A stretch of DNA of 64,000 bases from Acinetobacter sp. ANC 4204 (GCF_002135205.1 NZ_NEFZ01000005.1:1-64000), one strand, 5' to 3'; shown: positions 47,962-57,827, counted from the first letter of the stretch. Notes: a model not told the origin generated them from the letters alone. Numbers and translations are program-made.

Positions 47962-48984
47962 TCAATTCGTTTTGCTGGCTAATGTCTGTTTTAAGGCATC
48001 AAGATTAGCCTGAACCAAAGTATTGAGCAATTGCAAATGATCTCCGCGGCTGTTCAAGGCTGGAATATATTGATACCGCTCTCCACCGTGAGACAAAAAC
48101 AATTCAGCATTCTGAATCGCCAATTCCTCTAAAGTTTCTAAGCAATCCGCTGAAAACGCAGGGCTCATAATTTGTACCGACTTCACTCCTTGCTCTGCCC
48201 ATTCGGTCAGTAAGGCATCGGTATATGGTTTTACCCATTCTTGCTTGCCAAAGCGGGATTGGAAACTGATGGCCCATTCGTCCTCAGCCAGTCCCAACTC
48301 TTCTGCCACCAACTGCCCTGTGATGCGGCAACGGTCGGCATAGGGATCGCCTTTATCGGCATAAGGCTGTGGAATACCATGAAAAGACATTAACAGCTTT
48401 TCAGCCCCCCCATGTTCAGCACGGAAATCGCGCACACTTTGCGCCAAAGCCTGAATGTATAAAGGGTGCTGATAATAATCGCGAATAATACTCAACCCCG
48501 GCAAATTGCGTTGTTTGGGAATCCACTTCGCGAAAGCATCATATAAAGGCGCGCTAGATGTTGCAGAGTACTGCGGAAACAAAGGAAAAAGCACAATATG
48601 ATCTTGAGGCTTTTGACTCAACTCAGCAAGCAAAGGCTGAATACCAGGATTGCCATAGGTCATTGCAGGGACGATATTCAATTCAAATTCGGGATTATCC
48701 ACAAGAAGTTGCTGTTCTAATGCAGTAACTTGGGTTAGCAAAATCTCTCGCATTGGCGAGTCATTACCCCACACCATTTCATAAGCATGGGCAACACGCT
48801 TCGGACGAAACGGCAAAATAAATAAACGAAGAATAATCTGCCAAAGCGGTTTGGGAATTTCAATCACACGCGAATCAGATAAGAACTGATCTAAAAAGCG
48901 ACGCACTGCGGAAGCCGTCGGTGCATCTGGCGTCCCCAAATTTGCCAAAATAACAGTCACTTTTGCTTTTGCTGCAGTAGACAT
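47962..48984 (-). CDS. hemH: Ferrochelatase HemH
   Basis: Inserts Fe2+ into protoporphyrin IX, the last step of haem synthesis. The 340 residues begin [20 protein letters not shown], include [18 protein letters not shown] with the active-site His, and end with [15 protein letters not shown], the usual late signature. Co-oriented with the downstream MBL gene. Confidence 0.95.
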   Translation of the reverse strand: MSTAAKAKVTVILANLGTPDAPTASAVRRFLDQFLSDSRVIEIPKPLWQIILRLFILPFRPKRVAHAYEMVWGNDSPMREILLTQVTALEQQLLVDNPEFELNIVPAMTYGNPGIQPLLAELSQKPQDHIVLFPLFPQYSATSSAPLYDAFAKWIPKQRNLPGLSIIRDYYQHPLYIQALAQSVRDFRAEHGGAEKLLMSFHGIPQPYADKGDPYADRCRITGQLVAEELGLAEDEWAISFQSRFGKQEWVKPYTDALLTEWAEQGVKSVQIMSPAFSADCLETLEELAIQNAELFLSHGGERYQYIPALNSRGDHLQLLNTLVQANLDALKQTLASKTN

Positions 48985-49053
48985 TCAGCCCTCGTTGCTC
49001 GTTTTTGAATGTCCCTACTGTAACAGTTTTCCTTTCATTTTCTAAATGGATAA

Positions 49054-50079
49054 CTACGAAGACTGAAATTGGAAAGCCCGATCATTTTCCAATAAATTAC
49101 TCTCCAAAAGCTTACTGGCTTTTGGGGTCAACTGCCAAAGCATACGTTGGCGATCGTCGCGACCCGACTGAATGATCCAATCATTTTGACGCATTTGCAT
49201 TTTAATACTATGTAAGGCACGAATATTAATTTGTGAACGAGCAACCGCATGCGCACGTGGCATTTCTTGCCGTGCATCATTTAAACCCGTTTCATTTAAA
49301 TATTCATTCATGCGTTTTGAAAAATACTCTTCAGGCGTTGGATGAATAAATGTCGAACCCAGAACCGAGAGTAACTGTGCCCAGGTCATCTGCTTTTGAA
49401 TTTTCAGTTCCTTAAAGTTTCCATCCTGATAAGCATGCATCCGATAATCAAATACAAAAAACTCATGCATAGCTACTTTCGGCAATGTCAGGAATGGATC
49501 GACTTCGCGTTTACCTGCTTCGGTTTCTAACTGCATCACCTTCGCTTTGAGCTTATCTATCTCGTCATGCAATACTTGGGTATTCTGCGGACGAACCCAG
49601 CCCGATACAGGATAACGCTCCAACATCTGGGTCATATTCAAACGAACAGCCATCTCCAAATCACGCATCGTTCTATACGTAAAAACCTGATCAACTTCCT
49701 GTTGCAGTAGTTTTCTAAAATCTTTGAATTTTTCACGTAACTCAGGCTTGTCATCATGCAAATTAGGATCACGTGCATCTGGATCATCATGCATAAAGAC
49801 AATAATCGGCTTTTGTTTGGTCACTGCATAAATGTATTCGAGATGCATATAGCCCACACCCGATACAGACTGCTCACCGTACTTGCTTCCAAGCAACAAA
49901 ATGACATAGTCACAGTCATCAATCTGACGGCGTGCAAAAGCCGTTGAAAGTGGTGTCCGTTGTTCTAATCCCCAAGAAAAAAAACCCATGCCTACTAAAG
50001 TCTGGGCCAAAATCATCCGTTCTGGTTGCATTTCACTTCCAGAGGTCGTAATAAAAACTTGATAACGCTTATCGAGCAT
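49054..50079 (-). CDS. DUF4062-domain protein with C-terminal helical/wHTH-like region
   Basis: 341 residues. The N-terminal 170 residues form the DUF4062 (TIR/Rossmann-like) domain: VFITTSGSEMQPERMILAQTL, then RRQIDDCDYVILLLGSKYG, YMHLEYIYAV and KPIIVFMHDDP. A coiled-coil segment follows (HDEIDKLKAKVMQLETEAG), and a C-terminal part with helix-turn-helix-like character (INIRALHSIKMQMRQNDWI). DUF4062 usually caps large STAND ATPases or other defence-type effectors; here it is a single, compact protein. Its role is unknown. It sits between murI and hemH, all on the minus strand. Confidence 0.75.
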   Translation of the reverse strand: MLDKRYQVFITTSGSEMQPERMILAQTLVGMGFFSWGLEQRTPLSTAFARRQIDDCDYVILLLGSKYGEQSVSGVGYMHLEYIYAVTKQKPIIVFMHDDPDARDPNLHDDKPELREKFKDFRKLLQQEVDQVFTYRTMRDLEMAVRLNMTQMLERYPVSGWVRPQNTQVLHDEIDKLKAKVMQLETEAGKREVDPFLTLPKVAMHEFFVFDYRMHAYQDGNFKELKIQKQMTWAQLLSVLGSTFIHPTPEEYFSKRMNEYLNETGLNDARQEMPRAHAVARSQINIRALHSIKMQMRQNDWIIQSGRDDRQRMLWQLTPKASKLLESNLLENDRAFQFQSS

Positions 50080-50211
50080 CGGTTATCCTCATTATTTTTC
50101 GCAGTATCCCATCCCCCAATTTTAACTAGATGGATACAGCGACTAACTCAAGCATGTTAGGTTTCAATTTTTTGACTATATATCAAAATACTAGACTCAT
50201 TTTTATAAAAA

Positions 50212-51081
50212 TCAATCCGATATATTCGAAATTGTCCAATTTAATTCTGGTTCAAGCAGAAGTTCTAAGATGGGTCTTAAACTTTCTGCGTTATTTCCAC
50301 TGACAAAACATTCGATTCGAACATCATCACCATGATTTTGTTCAAATAATAACTCATTTTTGATTAAAATACGGGCTGTTTGTCGTGCAACTGCCTGCCC
50401 AGAGTCAATTAATGTCAGTTTCTGACCAAAAATAGATTGTATCGCTATTTTCAAAAAAGGGTAATGGGTACAGCCTAAAACTAAGTAATCTGCGCCTTGA
50501 TCGACAACAGGTTGTAAAATATCTTTTAAAATGGCTAAACATGCCACACTCATCTGTGCGCCACTCTCAACAAAAGGCACTAAATCTAAACAAGTCACAG
50601 GAATTACGCTAACGCCCGAAGGTTGCGCAAATTTTTCGACGACGTCTTTGATGAGCTGTCCACGAAAAGTCGCAGGAGTGGCCAGTACAGCCACGGTTTT
50701 AGATTTACTTTGTAGTACCGCAGGCTTCAAGGCAGGAACAAGGCCAATAATCGGAAAGCTATCGCCATAATGTTCACGTAAATAATCCAAACTAAAGGCT
50801 GAAGCGGTATTACATGCTACAACGGCAACTTTACAGCCTTGGCGGTACAACCATTCAATAGCATGTGCAGACAGCTCTCGAATATTTTGGTCATCACGTG
50901 GACCATAAGGCACGTGTGCAGTATCGGCAAAATAAATAAAGCGTTCATTCGGCAAATGCTTGGCAATTTCTTGAGCGATGGATAAGCCACCTATTCCCGA
51001 ATCAAATATCCCGATTGGCGCATCGGCTGTCGCTTTTGGCATGGGGTTGATCAGGGGAAATAAGGGCTGAATGGCACTCAT
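50212..51081 (-). CDS. murI: Glutamate racemase MurI
   Basis: Supplies D-glutamate for peptidoglycan. The 289 residues show IGIFDSGIGGLSIAQEI with the first catalytic region, FADTAHVPYGPR, VVACNTASA with the first catalytic Cys and VLGCTHYPFL with the second. An N-terminal extension of about 20 residues precedes the conserved part; the start at 51081 is the first ATG, and an ATG 13 codons later is also possible. Downstream of the DUF1285 gene on the same strand. Confidence 0.94.
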   Translation of the reverse strand: MSAIQPLFPLINPMPKATADAPIGIFDSGIGGLSIAQEIAKHLPNERFIYFADTAHVPYGPRDDQNIRELSAHAIEWLYRQGCKVAVVACNTASAFSLDYLREHYGDSFPIIGLVPALKPAVLQSKSKTVAVLATPATFRGQLIKDVVEKFAQPSGVSVIPVTCLDLVPFVESGAQMSVACLAILKDILQPVVDQGADYLVLGCTHYPFLKIAIQSIFGQKLTLIDSGQAVARQTARILIKNELLFEQNHGDDVRIECFVSGNNAESLRPILELLLEPELNWTISNISD

Positions 51082-51128
51082 GAGGACTCGTTGCAGTATA
51101 AAGTTAAAAGATCAATCAAGCTTAAACC

Positions 51129-51749
51129 TCAGGTGCCTAATTGCAATAGCAAATCACCACTTTGTAAGCACAGTTTAGCCTGTCCATCTGCATCGTCGCT
51201 TAGCTCACCCGTTTCCACCAAATGAAAAAAAGCAGCACGCTGAATCAATGCATTAATCCCAAAGCGAACATGCACATAAGGACGTAGCTCCCCTTGGAAG
51301 GCACGCATAAAAAGGGGATGGGCTTCATCAACAATCACTACATCATGTGTGGTCGTGGTCAGTTGTAGGTAGATTTTTCCTGCAATTTCGACTTGATCGA
51401 CCTGATTGACAAATAAAGGCTCATCTTCAACCTCGATTTCAATCTGCTCGACAGGGGTTTTGAGATAAAACTTATCTTCTTCTTTCCAAAGTACCGTTGC
51501 AAATAGCTCAATCATGGCTGGGCGTTTGATCAATTGACCTTCGTGCCACCATTCTCCATTGGCCAAAACCTTCAAATCCATTGCGCCACAATGCTTTGGG
51601 TGCCATTGATCTAAAGGAGGGATTGACCTTTTGTGACCGGACTGTCCATCTTTTATGTATTGTGCAATATCAGTTAAGTTTTTATTATCAGCAATAGCTA
51701 CTTTTTTCGTCGGATTTGCTGAGTTGTGCTGCTTATCCATAAAATTCAT
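51129..51749 (-). CDS. DUF1285 protein
   Basis: 206 residues. The conserved block includes PPLDQWHPKHCGAMDLKV, GEWWHEGQLIKRPAMIELFATVL and FYLKTPVEQIEIEVEDEP, the DUF1285 pattern. Cytosolic, function not known. It is 47 bases upstream of murI in the same orientation, so they may be co-transcribed. Either ATG (residue 1 or 4) could be the start. Confidence 0.85.
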   Translation of the reverse strand: MNFMDKQHNSANPTKKVAIADNKNLTDIAQYIKDGQSGHKRSIPPLDQWHPKHCGAMDLKVLANGEWWHEGQLIKRPAMIELFATVLWKEEDKFYLKTPVEQIEIEVEDEPLFVNQVDQVEIAGKIYLQLTTTTHDVVIVDEAHPLFMRAFQGELRPYVHVRFGINALIQRAAFFHLVETGELSDDADGQAKLCLQSGDLLLQLGT

Positions 51750-51931
51750 GCCTGTCTGACGGAAAAATAATATGATTCAGCCAATTGGCTAGAACTCGGT
51801 TTAAACCTATACTAGCTCACAATATAAAAGACACGATGATAAATTTTGTGTCTGGGAACTAAGAACACTCATGGCAGCACCGTTCTTTGAGTCAAAACGG
51901 TTGCCACCTTTAACCATATGAGGAGTCCTAC

Positions 51932-53644
51932 ATGGAACACATCGAACGTGAATCGATGGAGTTTGACGTAGTCATCGTAGGCGCAGGCCCTGCTGGCCTT
52001 TCTGCTGCGATTAAAATTCGTCAACTTGCAATTGAAAACAACCTTAATGATCTGTCCGTTTGTGTCGTAGAAAAAGGCTCTGAAGTTGGTGCGCATATCC
52101 TTTCAGGTGCTGTGCTCGAACCGCGTGCGATCAATGAGTTGTTCCCAAACTGGAAAGAAGAAGGCGCGCCTTTAAATGTTCCAGTAACTGAAGATAAAAC
52201 CTATTTCTTAATGTCTGCTGAAAAGTCACAAGAAGCGCCGCACTGGATGGTTCCTAAAACCATGCACAATGATGGCAACTATGTGATTTCACTTGGTAAC
52301 GTGGTGCGTTGGTTAGGCCAAAAAGCTGAGGAATTAGAAGTTTCTATTTTCCCAGGTTTTGCTGCATCTGAAATTCTTTATCATGCTGATGGTACGGTTA
52401 AAGGCATCCAAACCGGTGATATGGGGATTGGTAAAGATGGTGAACCAACGCATAACTTTACCCCGGGCTATGAACTACATGCCAAATACACGATTTTTGC
52501 GGAAGGCTGTCGTGGTCATTTAGGTAAGCGTCTGATTGCCAAGTTTGATCTCGATAAAGATGCAGACCCTCAACACTATGGTATCGGCATCAAAGAGCTG
52601 TGGGAAATTGACCCTGCGAAACACAAGCCAGGTTTGGTGATGCACGGGGCAGGTTGGCCTCTAGCTGAAACAGGTTCTTCTGGTGGTTGGTGGTTATATC
52701 ACGCTGAAAACAACCAAGTTACTTTGGGTATGATCGTGGACTTATCTTACGAAAACCCACACATGTATCCATTTGCAGAAATGCAACGCTGGAAAACGCA
52801 TCCACTGATTAAGCAGTATCTTGAAGGTGGTAAGCGTATTTCTTATGGCGCACGTGCTGTAGTGAAAGGCGGTTTCAACTCACTGCCGAAGTTTAGCTTC
52901 CCTGGTGGTTCTTTAATTGGTGATGATGCAGGCTTCCTAAACTTCGCTAAAATTAAAGGCTCTCACACTGCCATGAAATCGGGCATGTTGTGCGGCGAAG
53001 CAGTATTCGAAGCAATTCAAGCAGGCGTTGAAAAAGGTGGTGATCTTGCCATTGCACGTGTGCTTGAAGGTGAAGACTTCTTTGCAAAAGAGTTAACCGC
53101 TTATACAGACAAGTTCAACAACAGCTGGTTAAAAGAAGAGTTATATCGTTCTCGTAACTTTGGCCCAGCAATGCACAAATTTGGCACGTTCGGTGGTGGT
53201 GCATTTAACTTCATCGACCAAAATGTGTTTAAGGTCCCGTTTACACTGCATGACTTAGTGCCTGACTTCAGTACACTGAAAACTGTAGATGCAGCAACCG
53301 TGAAACCGAACTATCCAAAACCAGATGGTAAGCTGACTTTTGACCGTTTATCTTCAGTATTTGTATCGAATACGGTGCATGAAGAAAATCAGCCAGCACA
53401 CTTGAAACTGACTGATGCTTCTATTCCTGTAAATATAAACTTACCAAAATGGGACGAGCCAGCTCAGCGCTACTGCCCTGCTGGTGTTTATGAAATTATG
53501 GAAGAGAATGATGGTTCGAAGCGTTTCCAAATTAACGCGGCTAACTGTGTGCACTGTAAAACATGTGATATTAAAGATCCGTCTCAGAACATTACTTGGG
53601 TAACTCCTGAGGGTGGCGGTGGTCCGAATTACCCGAATATGTAA
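51932..53644 (+). CDS. etfD: Electron-transfer flavoprotein-ubiquinone oxidoreductase
   Basis: Transfers electrons from reduced ETF (fed by acyl-CoA and other dehydrogenases) to ubiquinone at the inner membrane. The 570 residues have the FAD motif VIVGAGPAGLSAAIKI, the ETF-QO segment GAHILSGAVLEPRA and a C-terminal 4Fe-4S ferredoxin-like domain with CPAGVYEI, CVHCKTCDIKDP and ITWVTPEGGGGP. Complete and normal in length. The gene end is partly repeated 60 bases downstream. Confidence 0.96.
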   Translation: MEHIERESMEFDVVIVGAGPAGLSAAIKIRQLAIENNLNDLSVCVVEKGSEVGAHILSGAVLEPRAINELFPNWKEEGAPLNVPVTEDKTYFLMSAEKSQEAPHWMVPKTMHNDGNYVISLGNVVRWLGQKAEELEVSIFPGFAASEILYHADGTVKGIQTGDMGIGKDGEPTHNFTPGYELHAKYTIFAEGCRGHLGKRLIAKFDLDKDADPQHYGIGIKELWEIDPAKHKPGLVMHGAGWPLAETGSSGGWWLYHAENNQVTLGMIVDLSYENPHMYPFAEMQRWKTHPLIKQYLEGGKRISYGARAVVKGGFNSLPKFSFPGGSLIGDDAGFLNFAKIKGSHTAMKSGMLCGEAVFEAIQAGVEKGGDLAIARVLEGEDFFAKELTAYTDKFNNSWLKEELYRSRNFGPAMHKFGTFGGGAFNFIDQNVFKVPFTLHDLVPDFSTLKTVDAATVKPNYPKPDGKLTFDRLSSVFVSNTVHEENQPAHLKLTDASIPVNINLPKWDEPAQRYCPAGVYEIMEENDGSKRFQINAANCVHCKTCDIKDPSQNITWVTPEGGGGPNYPNM

Positions 53645-53705
53645 TTCCTTGCGACACGGCAAAGCGGTTACTTTGCTAACCGTGTCTCATACCCGAACAT
53701 GTAAT
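53631..53705. repeat. Duplicated etfD end flanking a hairpin
   Basis: ACCCGAATATGTAAT (53631-53645, covering the last etfD codons and stop) recurs as ACCCGAACATGTAAT at 53691-53705, 14 of 15 bases identical. Between them lies a compound hairpin: GACACGG (53653-53659) with CCGTGTC (53680-53686), and inner GCAAAG (53659-53664) with CTTTGC (53671-53676). Confidence 0.6.
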
Positions 53706-53760
53706 GTTAGAAAAGGCTTACGCTGAGGCATATTTCCGCACAGATGATCTCTTTTAGATT

Positions 53761-53794
53761 AAAAAAATCCCTTCAGCACTGAAGGGATTTTTTT
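53761..53794. terminator. Bidirectional terminator after etfD
   Basis: A 16-base arm (53761-53776) pairs with 53779-53794; the arms begin with A7 and end with T7. It lies between etfD and the convergent 53797 gene. Confidence 0.9.
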
Positions 53795-53796
53795 AA

Positions 53797-54324
53797 TTAA
53801 TAGGCATCTGACTTTCTGCTAAAAACCATCACCGTTAGCCCTATCGCAGTATGCCCAACTCCATGATCTTGATAAATTTCAATCCGATAATTATCACACT
53901 GATAGACATATTTATTTTCAACTTGTTTCCAGCCGTTTTGCGCCACCTGAAATCTTTTTAAGACTCGACTTTTAAAAACATCTAAATCGGTTTCATACGT
54001 CGCAAGTGGCCCATCTAAAAAACTTAAACTGTATGAAACAATCATTTTAGAATGTGGATCATAACGAATATGCTGAACCCAGCTCACACCTGCTTTTTTA
54101 ATTGGTGTATCCACACCTTGTGCAAATTCAAACTGATAATTATCGCCCCCTAAAATAACCGTTTTTGCGGTGGGATGGTTCTGTTGAAATTCACGAATAT
54201 GCTGTCCAATTTTTAAACCTGCAACATTCATCGTTCTTACAGGAACTTCACAAGATTTTGCCCAAGAAACTGAACAAAATAATGCAAAAAGATGAGCCCA
54301 TAAGAATACAGTTATTTTTTTCAT
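53797..54324 (-). CDS. Exported protein, unknown
   Basis: 175 residues. A signal peptide (FLWAHLFALFCSVSWAKS, cleavage near SWA-KS) precedes a soluble domain. It contains two Cys (SCEVP and VYQCDNYRIEIYQDHG) that may pair. The family is not recognised. The stop lies within three bases of the shared terminator. Confidence 0.62.
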   Translation of the reverse strand: MKKITVFLWAHLFALFCSVSWAKSCEVPVRTMNVAGLKIGQHIREFQQNHPTAKTVILGGDNYQFEFAQGVDTPIKKAGVSWVQHIRYDPHSKMIVSYSLSFLDGPLATYETDLDVFKSRVLKRFQVAQNGWKQVENKYVYQCDNYRIEIYQDHGVGHTAIGLTVMVFSRKSDAY

Positions 54325-54396
54325 TCTGATTTGCTTGGATGAACGTTATTTCTTTTTCTCTACTCAAGCTCATTTTAAAAGACCAAGACAAATCTC

Positions 54397-54654
54397 CTAA
54401 CCTTTTTTAACCAAATAATGAAATTCTTTATTGCCATTTTCATCTAAACGTTCTTCTTGTAATAACAATTCATGCCCAAGATGCATACAAAATTTGGGAA
54501 TATCCCAAGAAGTTGAATTGTCCGTTGCAAACACCTCCACTACATCCCCCGATTTAGACTTACGAATGGCCTGATGCAGCATCATCACAGGTTCAGGACA
54601 ACGTAAACCACGGGTGTTTAATTGAATGCTTGGGCTTCGTTCCAAATCAGACAT
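54397..54654 (-). CDS. tusA: Sulfurtransferase TusA
   Basis: A small sulfur carrier of 85 residues. The conserved N-terminal LNTRGLRCPEPVMMLHQAI holds the sulfur-accepting Cys; then VVEVFATDNSTSWDIPKFC and the C-terminal HYLVKK strand. In E. coli TusA passes sulfur from IscS toward tRNA 2-thiouridine and molybdenum cofactor. The ATG at 54654 is preferred over an upstream TTG at 54666. Confidence 0.92.
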   Translation of the reverse strand: MSDLERSPSIQLNTRGLRCPEPVMMLHQAIRKSKSGDVVEVFATDNSTSWDIPKFCMHLGHELLLQEERLDENGNKEFHYLVKKG

Positions 54655-54867
54655 ATTCAAACTCAAAAATTTAAAAACCTGCCAATTTTAACACAACTCA
54701 CCTTTCTACATTTCAATTCAATCAACCTTCGACGGCTCAAGTCTGCTATTTCAAAACATTTGATCTGATCATTCACTCAATCCTTGCTTAATTACAATAG
54801 ACAACTGTGTTTTCTACGGTATGATAAAATTAAGTTTTTTAGATATTAAGCGTCTTTAGGAAAGATC

Positions 54868-55707
54868 ATGCACGAGGAATCAGGCCCGTCGTGGGGAATG
54901 CGTGGCTTACGCAAATGGTTAGGTACCGCGCCAGAAACTCGCGATGAACTGTTAAAGTTAGTTCAAGATTCACGTCGTTTTTTAGAACCCGACACTGTTG
55001 CGATGTTAGAAGGCGTATTAGACCTTCCAGCAACCAAAGTCCGCGAGGTCATGACACCGCGTACATCCATGATCAGCCTACAAGAAGATGATGAGTTACT
55101 CGACATTTTACATACTTTGGTTGAGTCAGCACATTCACGTTTCCCTGTCTTTTCATCAGATCAACCTGACAATGTCGTTGGCATTTTGTTAGCGAAAGAC
55201 TTATTGCCTTTCTTGACTGAACCAAACAATAAAGTGGATATACGTGCGCTAATGCGCCAGCCTTTATTTGTGCCTGAAAGCGCACGTTCAGACCAAGTGC
55301 TTCGCATGTTGAAAAATACCCAAACACACATTGCAGTGGTGATTGACGAATACGGTACAACCTCAGGTTTGGTAACGCTAGAAGACATTTTGGAAGAAAT
55401 TGTCGGTGAAATTGAAGATGAGCACGACAAAATTGATGAAGAAGCGGAATATATTATTCCTGACAATGACCCAACCACGGCAAATACCTGGCTGGTTCAG
55501 GCACTTACACCAATCGAACACTTTAACAATCTTTTAGATGCAGACTTTTCTGATGATGAGGTTGAAACTGTGGGCGGTTTATTGCTTCAAGAAATTGGTT
55601 TAGTGAGTGATTTACAAGGTCAGGTGATTGATCTTGGAAATTGGGAATTTACCATTGTAGAAGCAGATGCACGTTCTATTCATCTGATTCGAGCCGTTCG
55701 TAAATGA
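54868..55707 (+). CDS. corC: CorC/HlyC-family CBS protein (YbeX)
   Basis: 279 residues. An N-terminal linker (RDELLKLVQDS) is followed by two CBS domains (VREVMTPRTSMISL and residues to about 195) and a C-terminal CorC_HlyC domain (TVGGLLLQEIGLV). The family is linked to Mg2+/Co2+ efflux with CorA and, in several bacteria, to ribosome and late rRNA metabolism. Overlaps lnt by four bases (ATGA), so the two are co-translated; the ybeX-lnt pair is conserved in gammaproteobacteria. Confidence 0.92.
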   Translation: MHEESGPSWGMRGLRKWLGTAPETRDELLKLVQDSRRFLEPDTVAMLEGVLDLPATKVREVMTPRTSMISLQEDDELLDILHTLVESAHSRFPVFSSDQPDNVVGILLAKDLLPFLTEPNNKVDIRALMRQPLFVPESARSDQVLRMLKNTQTHIAVVIDEYGTTSGLVTLEDILEEIVGEIEDEHDKIDEEAEYIIPDNDPTTANTWLVQALTPIEHFNNLLDADFSDDEVETVGGLLLQEIGLVSDLQGQVIDLGNWEFTIVEADARSIHLIRAVRK

Positions 55708-57263
55708 GAGCTTACTTTGACAAACTGTTAACCCCTACTTCACAACAAAAACAGTTACCTTTAATTTATCCGCTTTTAATTGCCTTATTTTCTGGTGCTA
55801 TTTTTAGTTTTGCACTGGCTCCGTATTACTATTGGTGGTTGGCAATTCTATCCCCAGCACTGCTCTATGCGACTTTACGCAAACGCAGTGCAAAGCAGGC
55901 CTTTGGCATTGGTTGGGCCTATGGTTTTGGCCTATGGTTCGTGGGGGCTTTTTGGCTCTATACTTCCATTCATGTCTATGGCGATACCAATAGTGCCTTA
56001 AGTGTCGGCATGATCGGGATTATGGCCTTGGTCATGGGCTTATTCACGGCTGTCCAAAGCTTTATTTACCGCCGTTTTTTCCCTGAAACGCCACTGACCT
56101 TCGCCCCGCTTTGGGTGCTTTTTGAATGGGCAAAAACGTGGGTCTTCACAGGCTTCCCTTGGCTGTTTGCAGGCTATGCCTTTACCGAACGTTTACTGGA
56201 TGGTTATGCGCCATTATTTGGTATCTTCGGGGTGTCGTTTGTGGTCTTGGTTTTGGCCTGTGCACTGGTCGAAGTTTTAAACCGCCGCATCTTCTGGGTC
56301 ATTCCTTCTGCCTTATTGGTACTTGGTGCATGGGGTGCATCAAAAATTGAATTCGTCTCCGCAAAAAATACGCCACCACTATCGGTTTCTTTAATTCAGG
56401 GCAATATCCCACAAGACTTAAAATGGCTCACTGAATATCAATTGAAAACACTCGGAATCTATGCCGATTTGACCAAAACAGAATGGGGACGTGACCTCAT
56501 TGTTTGGCCTGAATCCTCTATTCCAATGTTCCAAAGTGATATCGAACCCTTTTTAGCTGCGATGACTGCGCAAGCCAAGAAAAGCAACACCGCGTGGGTC
56601 ACGGGTATTCCGTATTGGGATATTTCAGGCTCTGAGGCGGCAGGTCGCCCCCTATACTACAACAGCATTATGGCCAATGGTGCTGAAGCTGAAGGCCTCT
56701 ATAAAAAGCAACGTTTGGTGCCTTTTGGTGAATATATTCCGCTATCTGGTTTACTGAAATGGGTCTTGCCAGCTATGCAAAATGATCCGTCGATGAGTGG
56801 TTTCTCACGTGGCGAGCAACAGCAAAAACCGCTGTCTATTCATCAGCAGCATTTAGGTGCTGCGATTTGTTATGAAGTGGCTTATCCGAACTTGACGCGT
56901 CGCAATGCCAGCCAAAGTGATTTCTTGGTGACGGTTTCCAATGATGCATGGTTTACAGGAACCGCAGGCCCTTTACAACATTTACAGATGGTGCAGATGC
57001 GCGCCAAAGAAAATGGACGCTGGTTTATCCGTGCCACCAATACAGGTGTGACGGCATTTATTGACTATCAGGGACATATCGTAAAGCGTGCGCCGCAAGA
57101 TGTGGCAACCGTGCTTCGCGGCGAACTACCTGCTATGCAAGGTCAAACCCTATATACCCGTTTAAGTGACTGGCCAATTTTAGGTTTTTCAGTCTTTTTA
57201 CTGATCTTGGGTTGGATCTATCGTCCACGTAAAGTCGATGTATCGTTTAAGTCTCGTCGATAA
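55704..57263 (+). CDS. lnt: Apolipoprotein N-acyltransferase Lnt
   Basis: Adds the third acyl chain to lipoproteins in the inner membrane. The 519 residues have about six N-terminal membrane segments and a nitrilase-like domain with the Glu in LIVWPESSIP, the Lys in GLYKKQRLVPFGEYIPL and the Cys in GAAICYEVAYP. One C-terminal membrane segment follows. Essential in many gammaproteobacteria. Confidence 0.96.
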   Translation: MRAYFDKLLTPTSQQKQLPLIYPLLIALFSGAIFSFALAPYYYWWLAILSPALLYATLRKRSAKQAFGIGWAYGFGLWFVGAFWLYTSIHVYGDTNSALSVGMIGIMALVMGLFTAVQSFIYRRFFPETPLTFAPLWVLFEWAKTWVFTGFPWLFAGYAFTERLLDGYAPLFGIFGVSFVVLVLACALVEVLNRRIFWVIPSALLVLGAWGASKIEFVSAKNTPPLSVSLIQGNIPQDLKWLTEYQLKTLGIYADLTKTEWGRDLIVWPESSIPMFQSDIEPFLAAMTAQAKKSNTAWVTGIPYWDISGSEAAGRPLYYNSIMANGAEAEGLYKKQRLVPFGEYIPLSGLLKWVLPAMQNDPSMSGFSRGEQQQKPLSIHQQHLGAAICYEVAYPNLTRRNASQSDFLVTVSNDAWFTGTAGPLQHLQMVQMRAKENGRWFIRATNTGVTAFIDYQGHIVKRAPQDVATVLRGELPAMQGQTLYTRLSDWPILGFSVFLLILGWIYRPRKVDVSFKSRR

Positions 57264-57291
57264 TTCCTATTGTTAGATCAGACTTTTCCAA

Positions 57292-57325
57292 GGAAAACTC
57301 AAGCTGCGCTTGGGTTTTCCTTTTT
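57292..57325 (+). terminator. lnt terminator
   Basis: GGAAAACTCAAG (57292-57303) pairs with CTTGGGTTTTCC (57309-57320), one G-T pair, around CTGCG and is followed by T5. Confidence 0.88.
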
Positions 57326-57328
57326 CAG

Positions 57329-57667
57329 CTACAGTAACTTGGTACCTAATGGAACATCTGTATCAGGCACACACAGCACCACACCTGCATCTGAATCATG
57401 AAAGCCTGTCACTAAGCACTCAGATTGGATAGGACCAATTTGTTTCTTCGGAAAGTTAACCACTGCCACCACCAATTTACCCAATAACAGTTCAGGTTGA
57501 TAACGCTCAGTAATCTGTGCACTCGATTTCTTAATGCCAATCTCATGACCAAAGTCGACATGTAAAATATAAGCAGGCTGACGTGCTTGCTCAAAGCCTT
57601 CGGCCTGAATAATACGTCCGACTCGGAGCTCGACTTTTAAAAAATCTGCCCAATCAATCTGTTCCAT
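57329..57667 (-). CDS. CsaA-like tRNA-binding domain protein
   Basis: 112 residues forming one OB-fold tRNA-binding domain: VELRVGRIIQAEGFEQARQPAYIL, then IGIKKSSAQITERY, LVVAVVNFPKKQIGPIQSE and ECLVTGF. CsaA has chaperone and export-related activity in Bacillus, and other members bind tRNA. Which applies here is unknown. Convergent with lnt and close to its terminator. Confidence 0.88.
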   Translation of the reverse strand: MEQIDWADFLKVELRVGRIIQAEGFEQARQPAYILHVDFGHEIGIKKSSAQITERYQPELLLGKLVVAVVNFPKKQIGPIQSECLVTGFHDSDAGVVLCVPDTDVPLGTKLL

Positions 57668-57781
57668 ATTTCACTCTATCTTTATATTTTTTACAGTATA
57701 GAGAGCGAACACTAGGATCATATACGACGAAACAGACAAGTGATCCTATCTTTCTGCCATTCTTCATGACGCAATAAAAAA

Positions 57782-57799
57782 CCGAGCGTATATGCTCGG
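57782..57799 (-). terminator. Terminator of the 57828 gene
   Basis: CCGAGC (57782-57787) and GCTCGG (57794-57799) around GTATAT, with T6 on the minus strand, 29 bases after the stop. Confidence 0.85.
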
Positions 57800-57827
57800 C
57801 TTTTTATCACAATGATGCATGTCAGTA

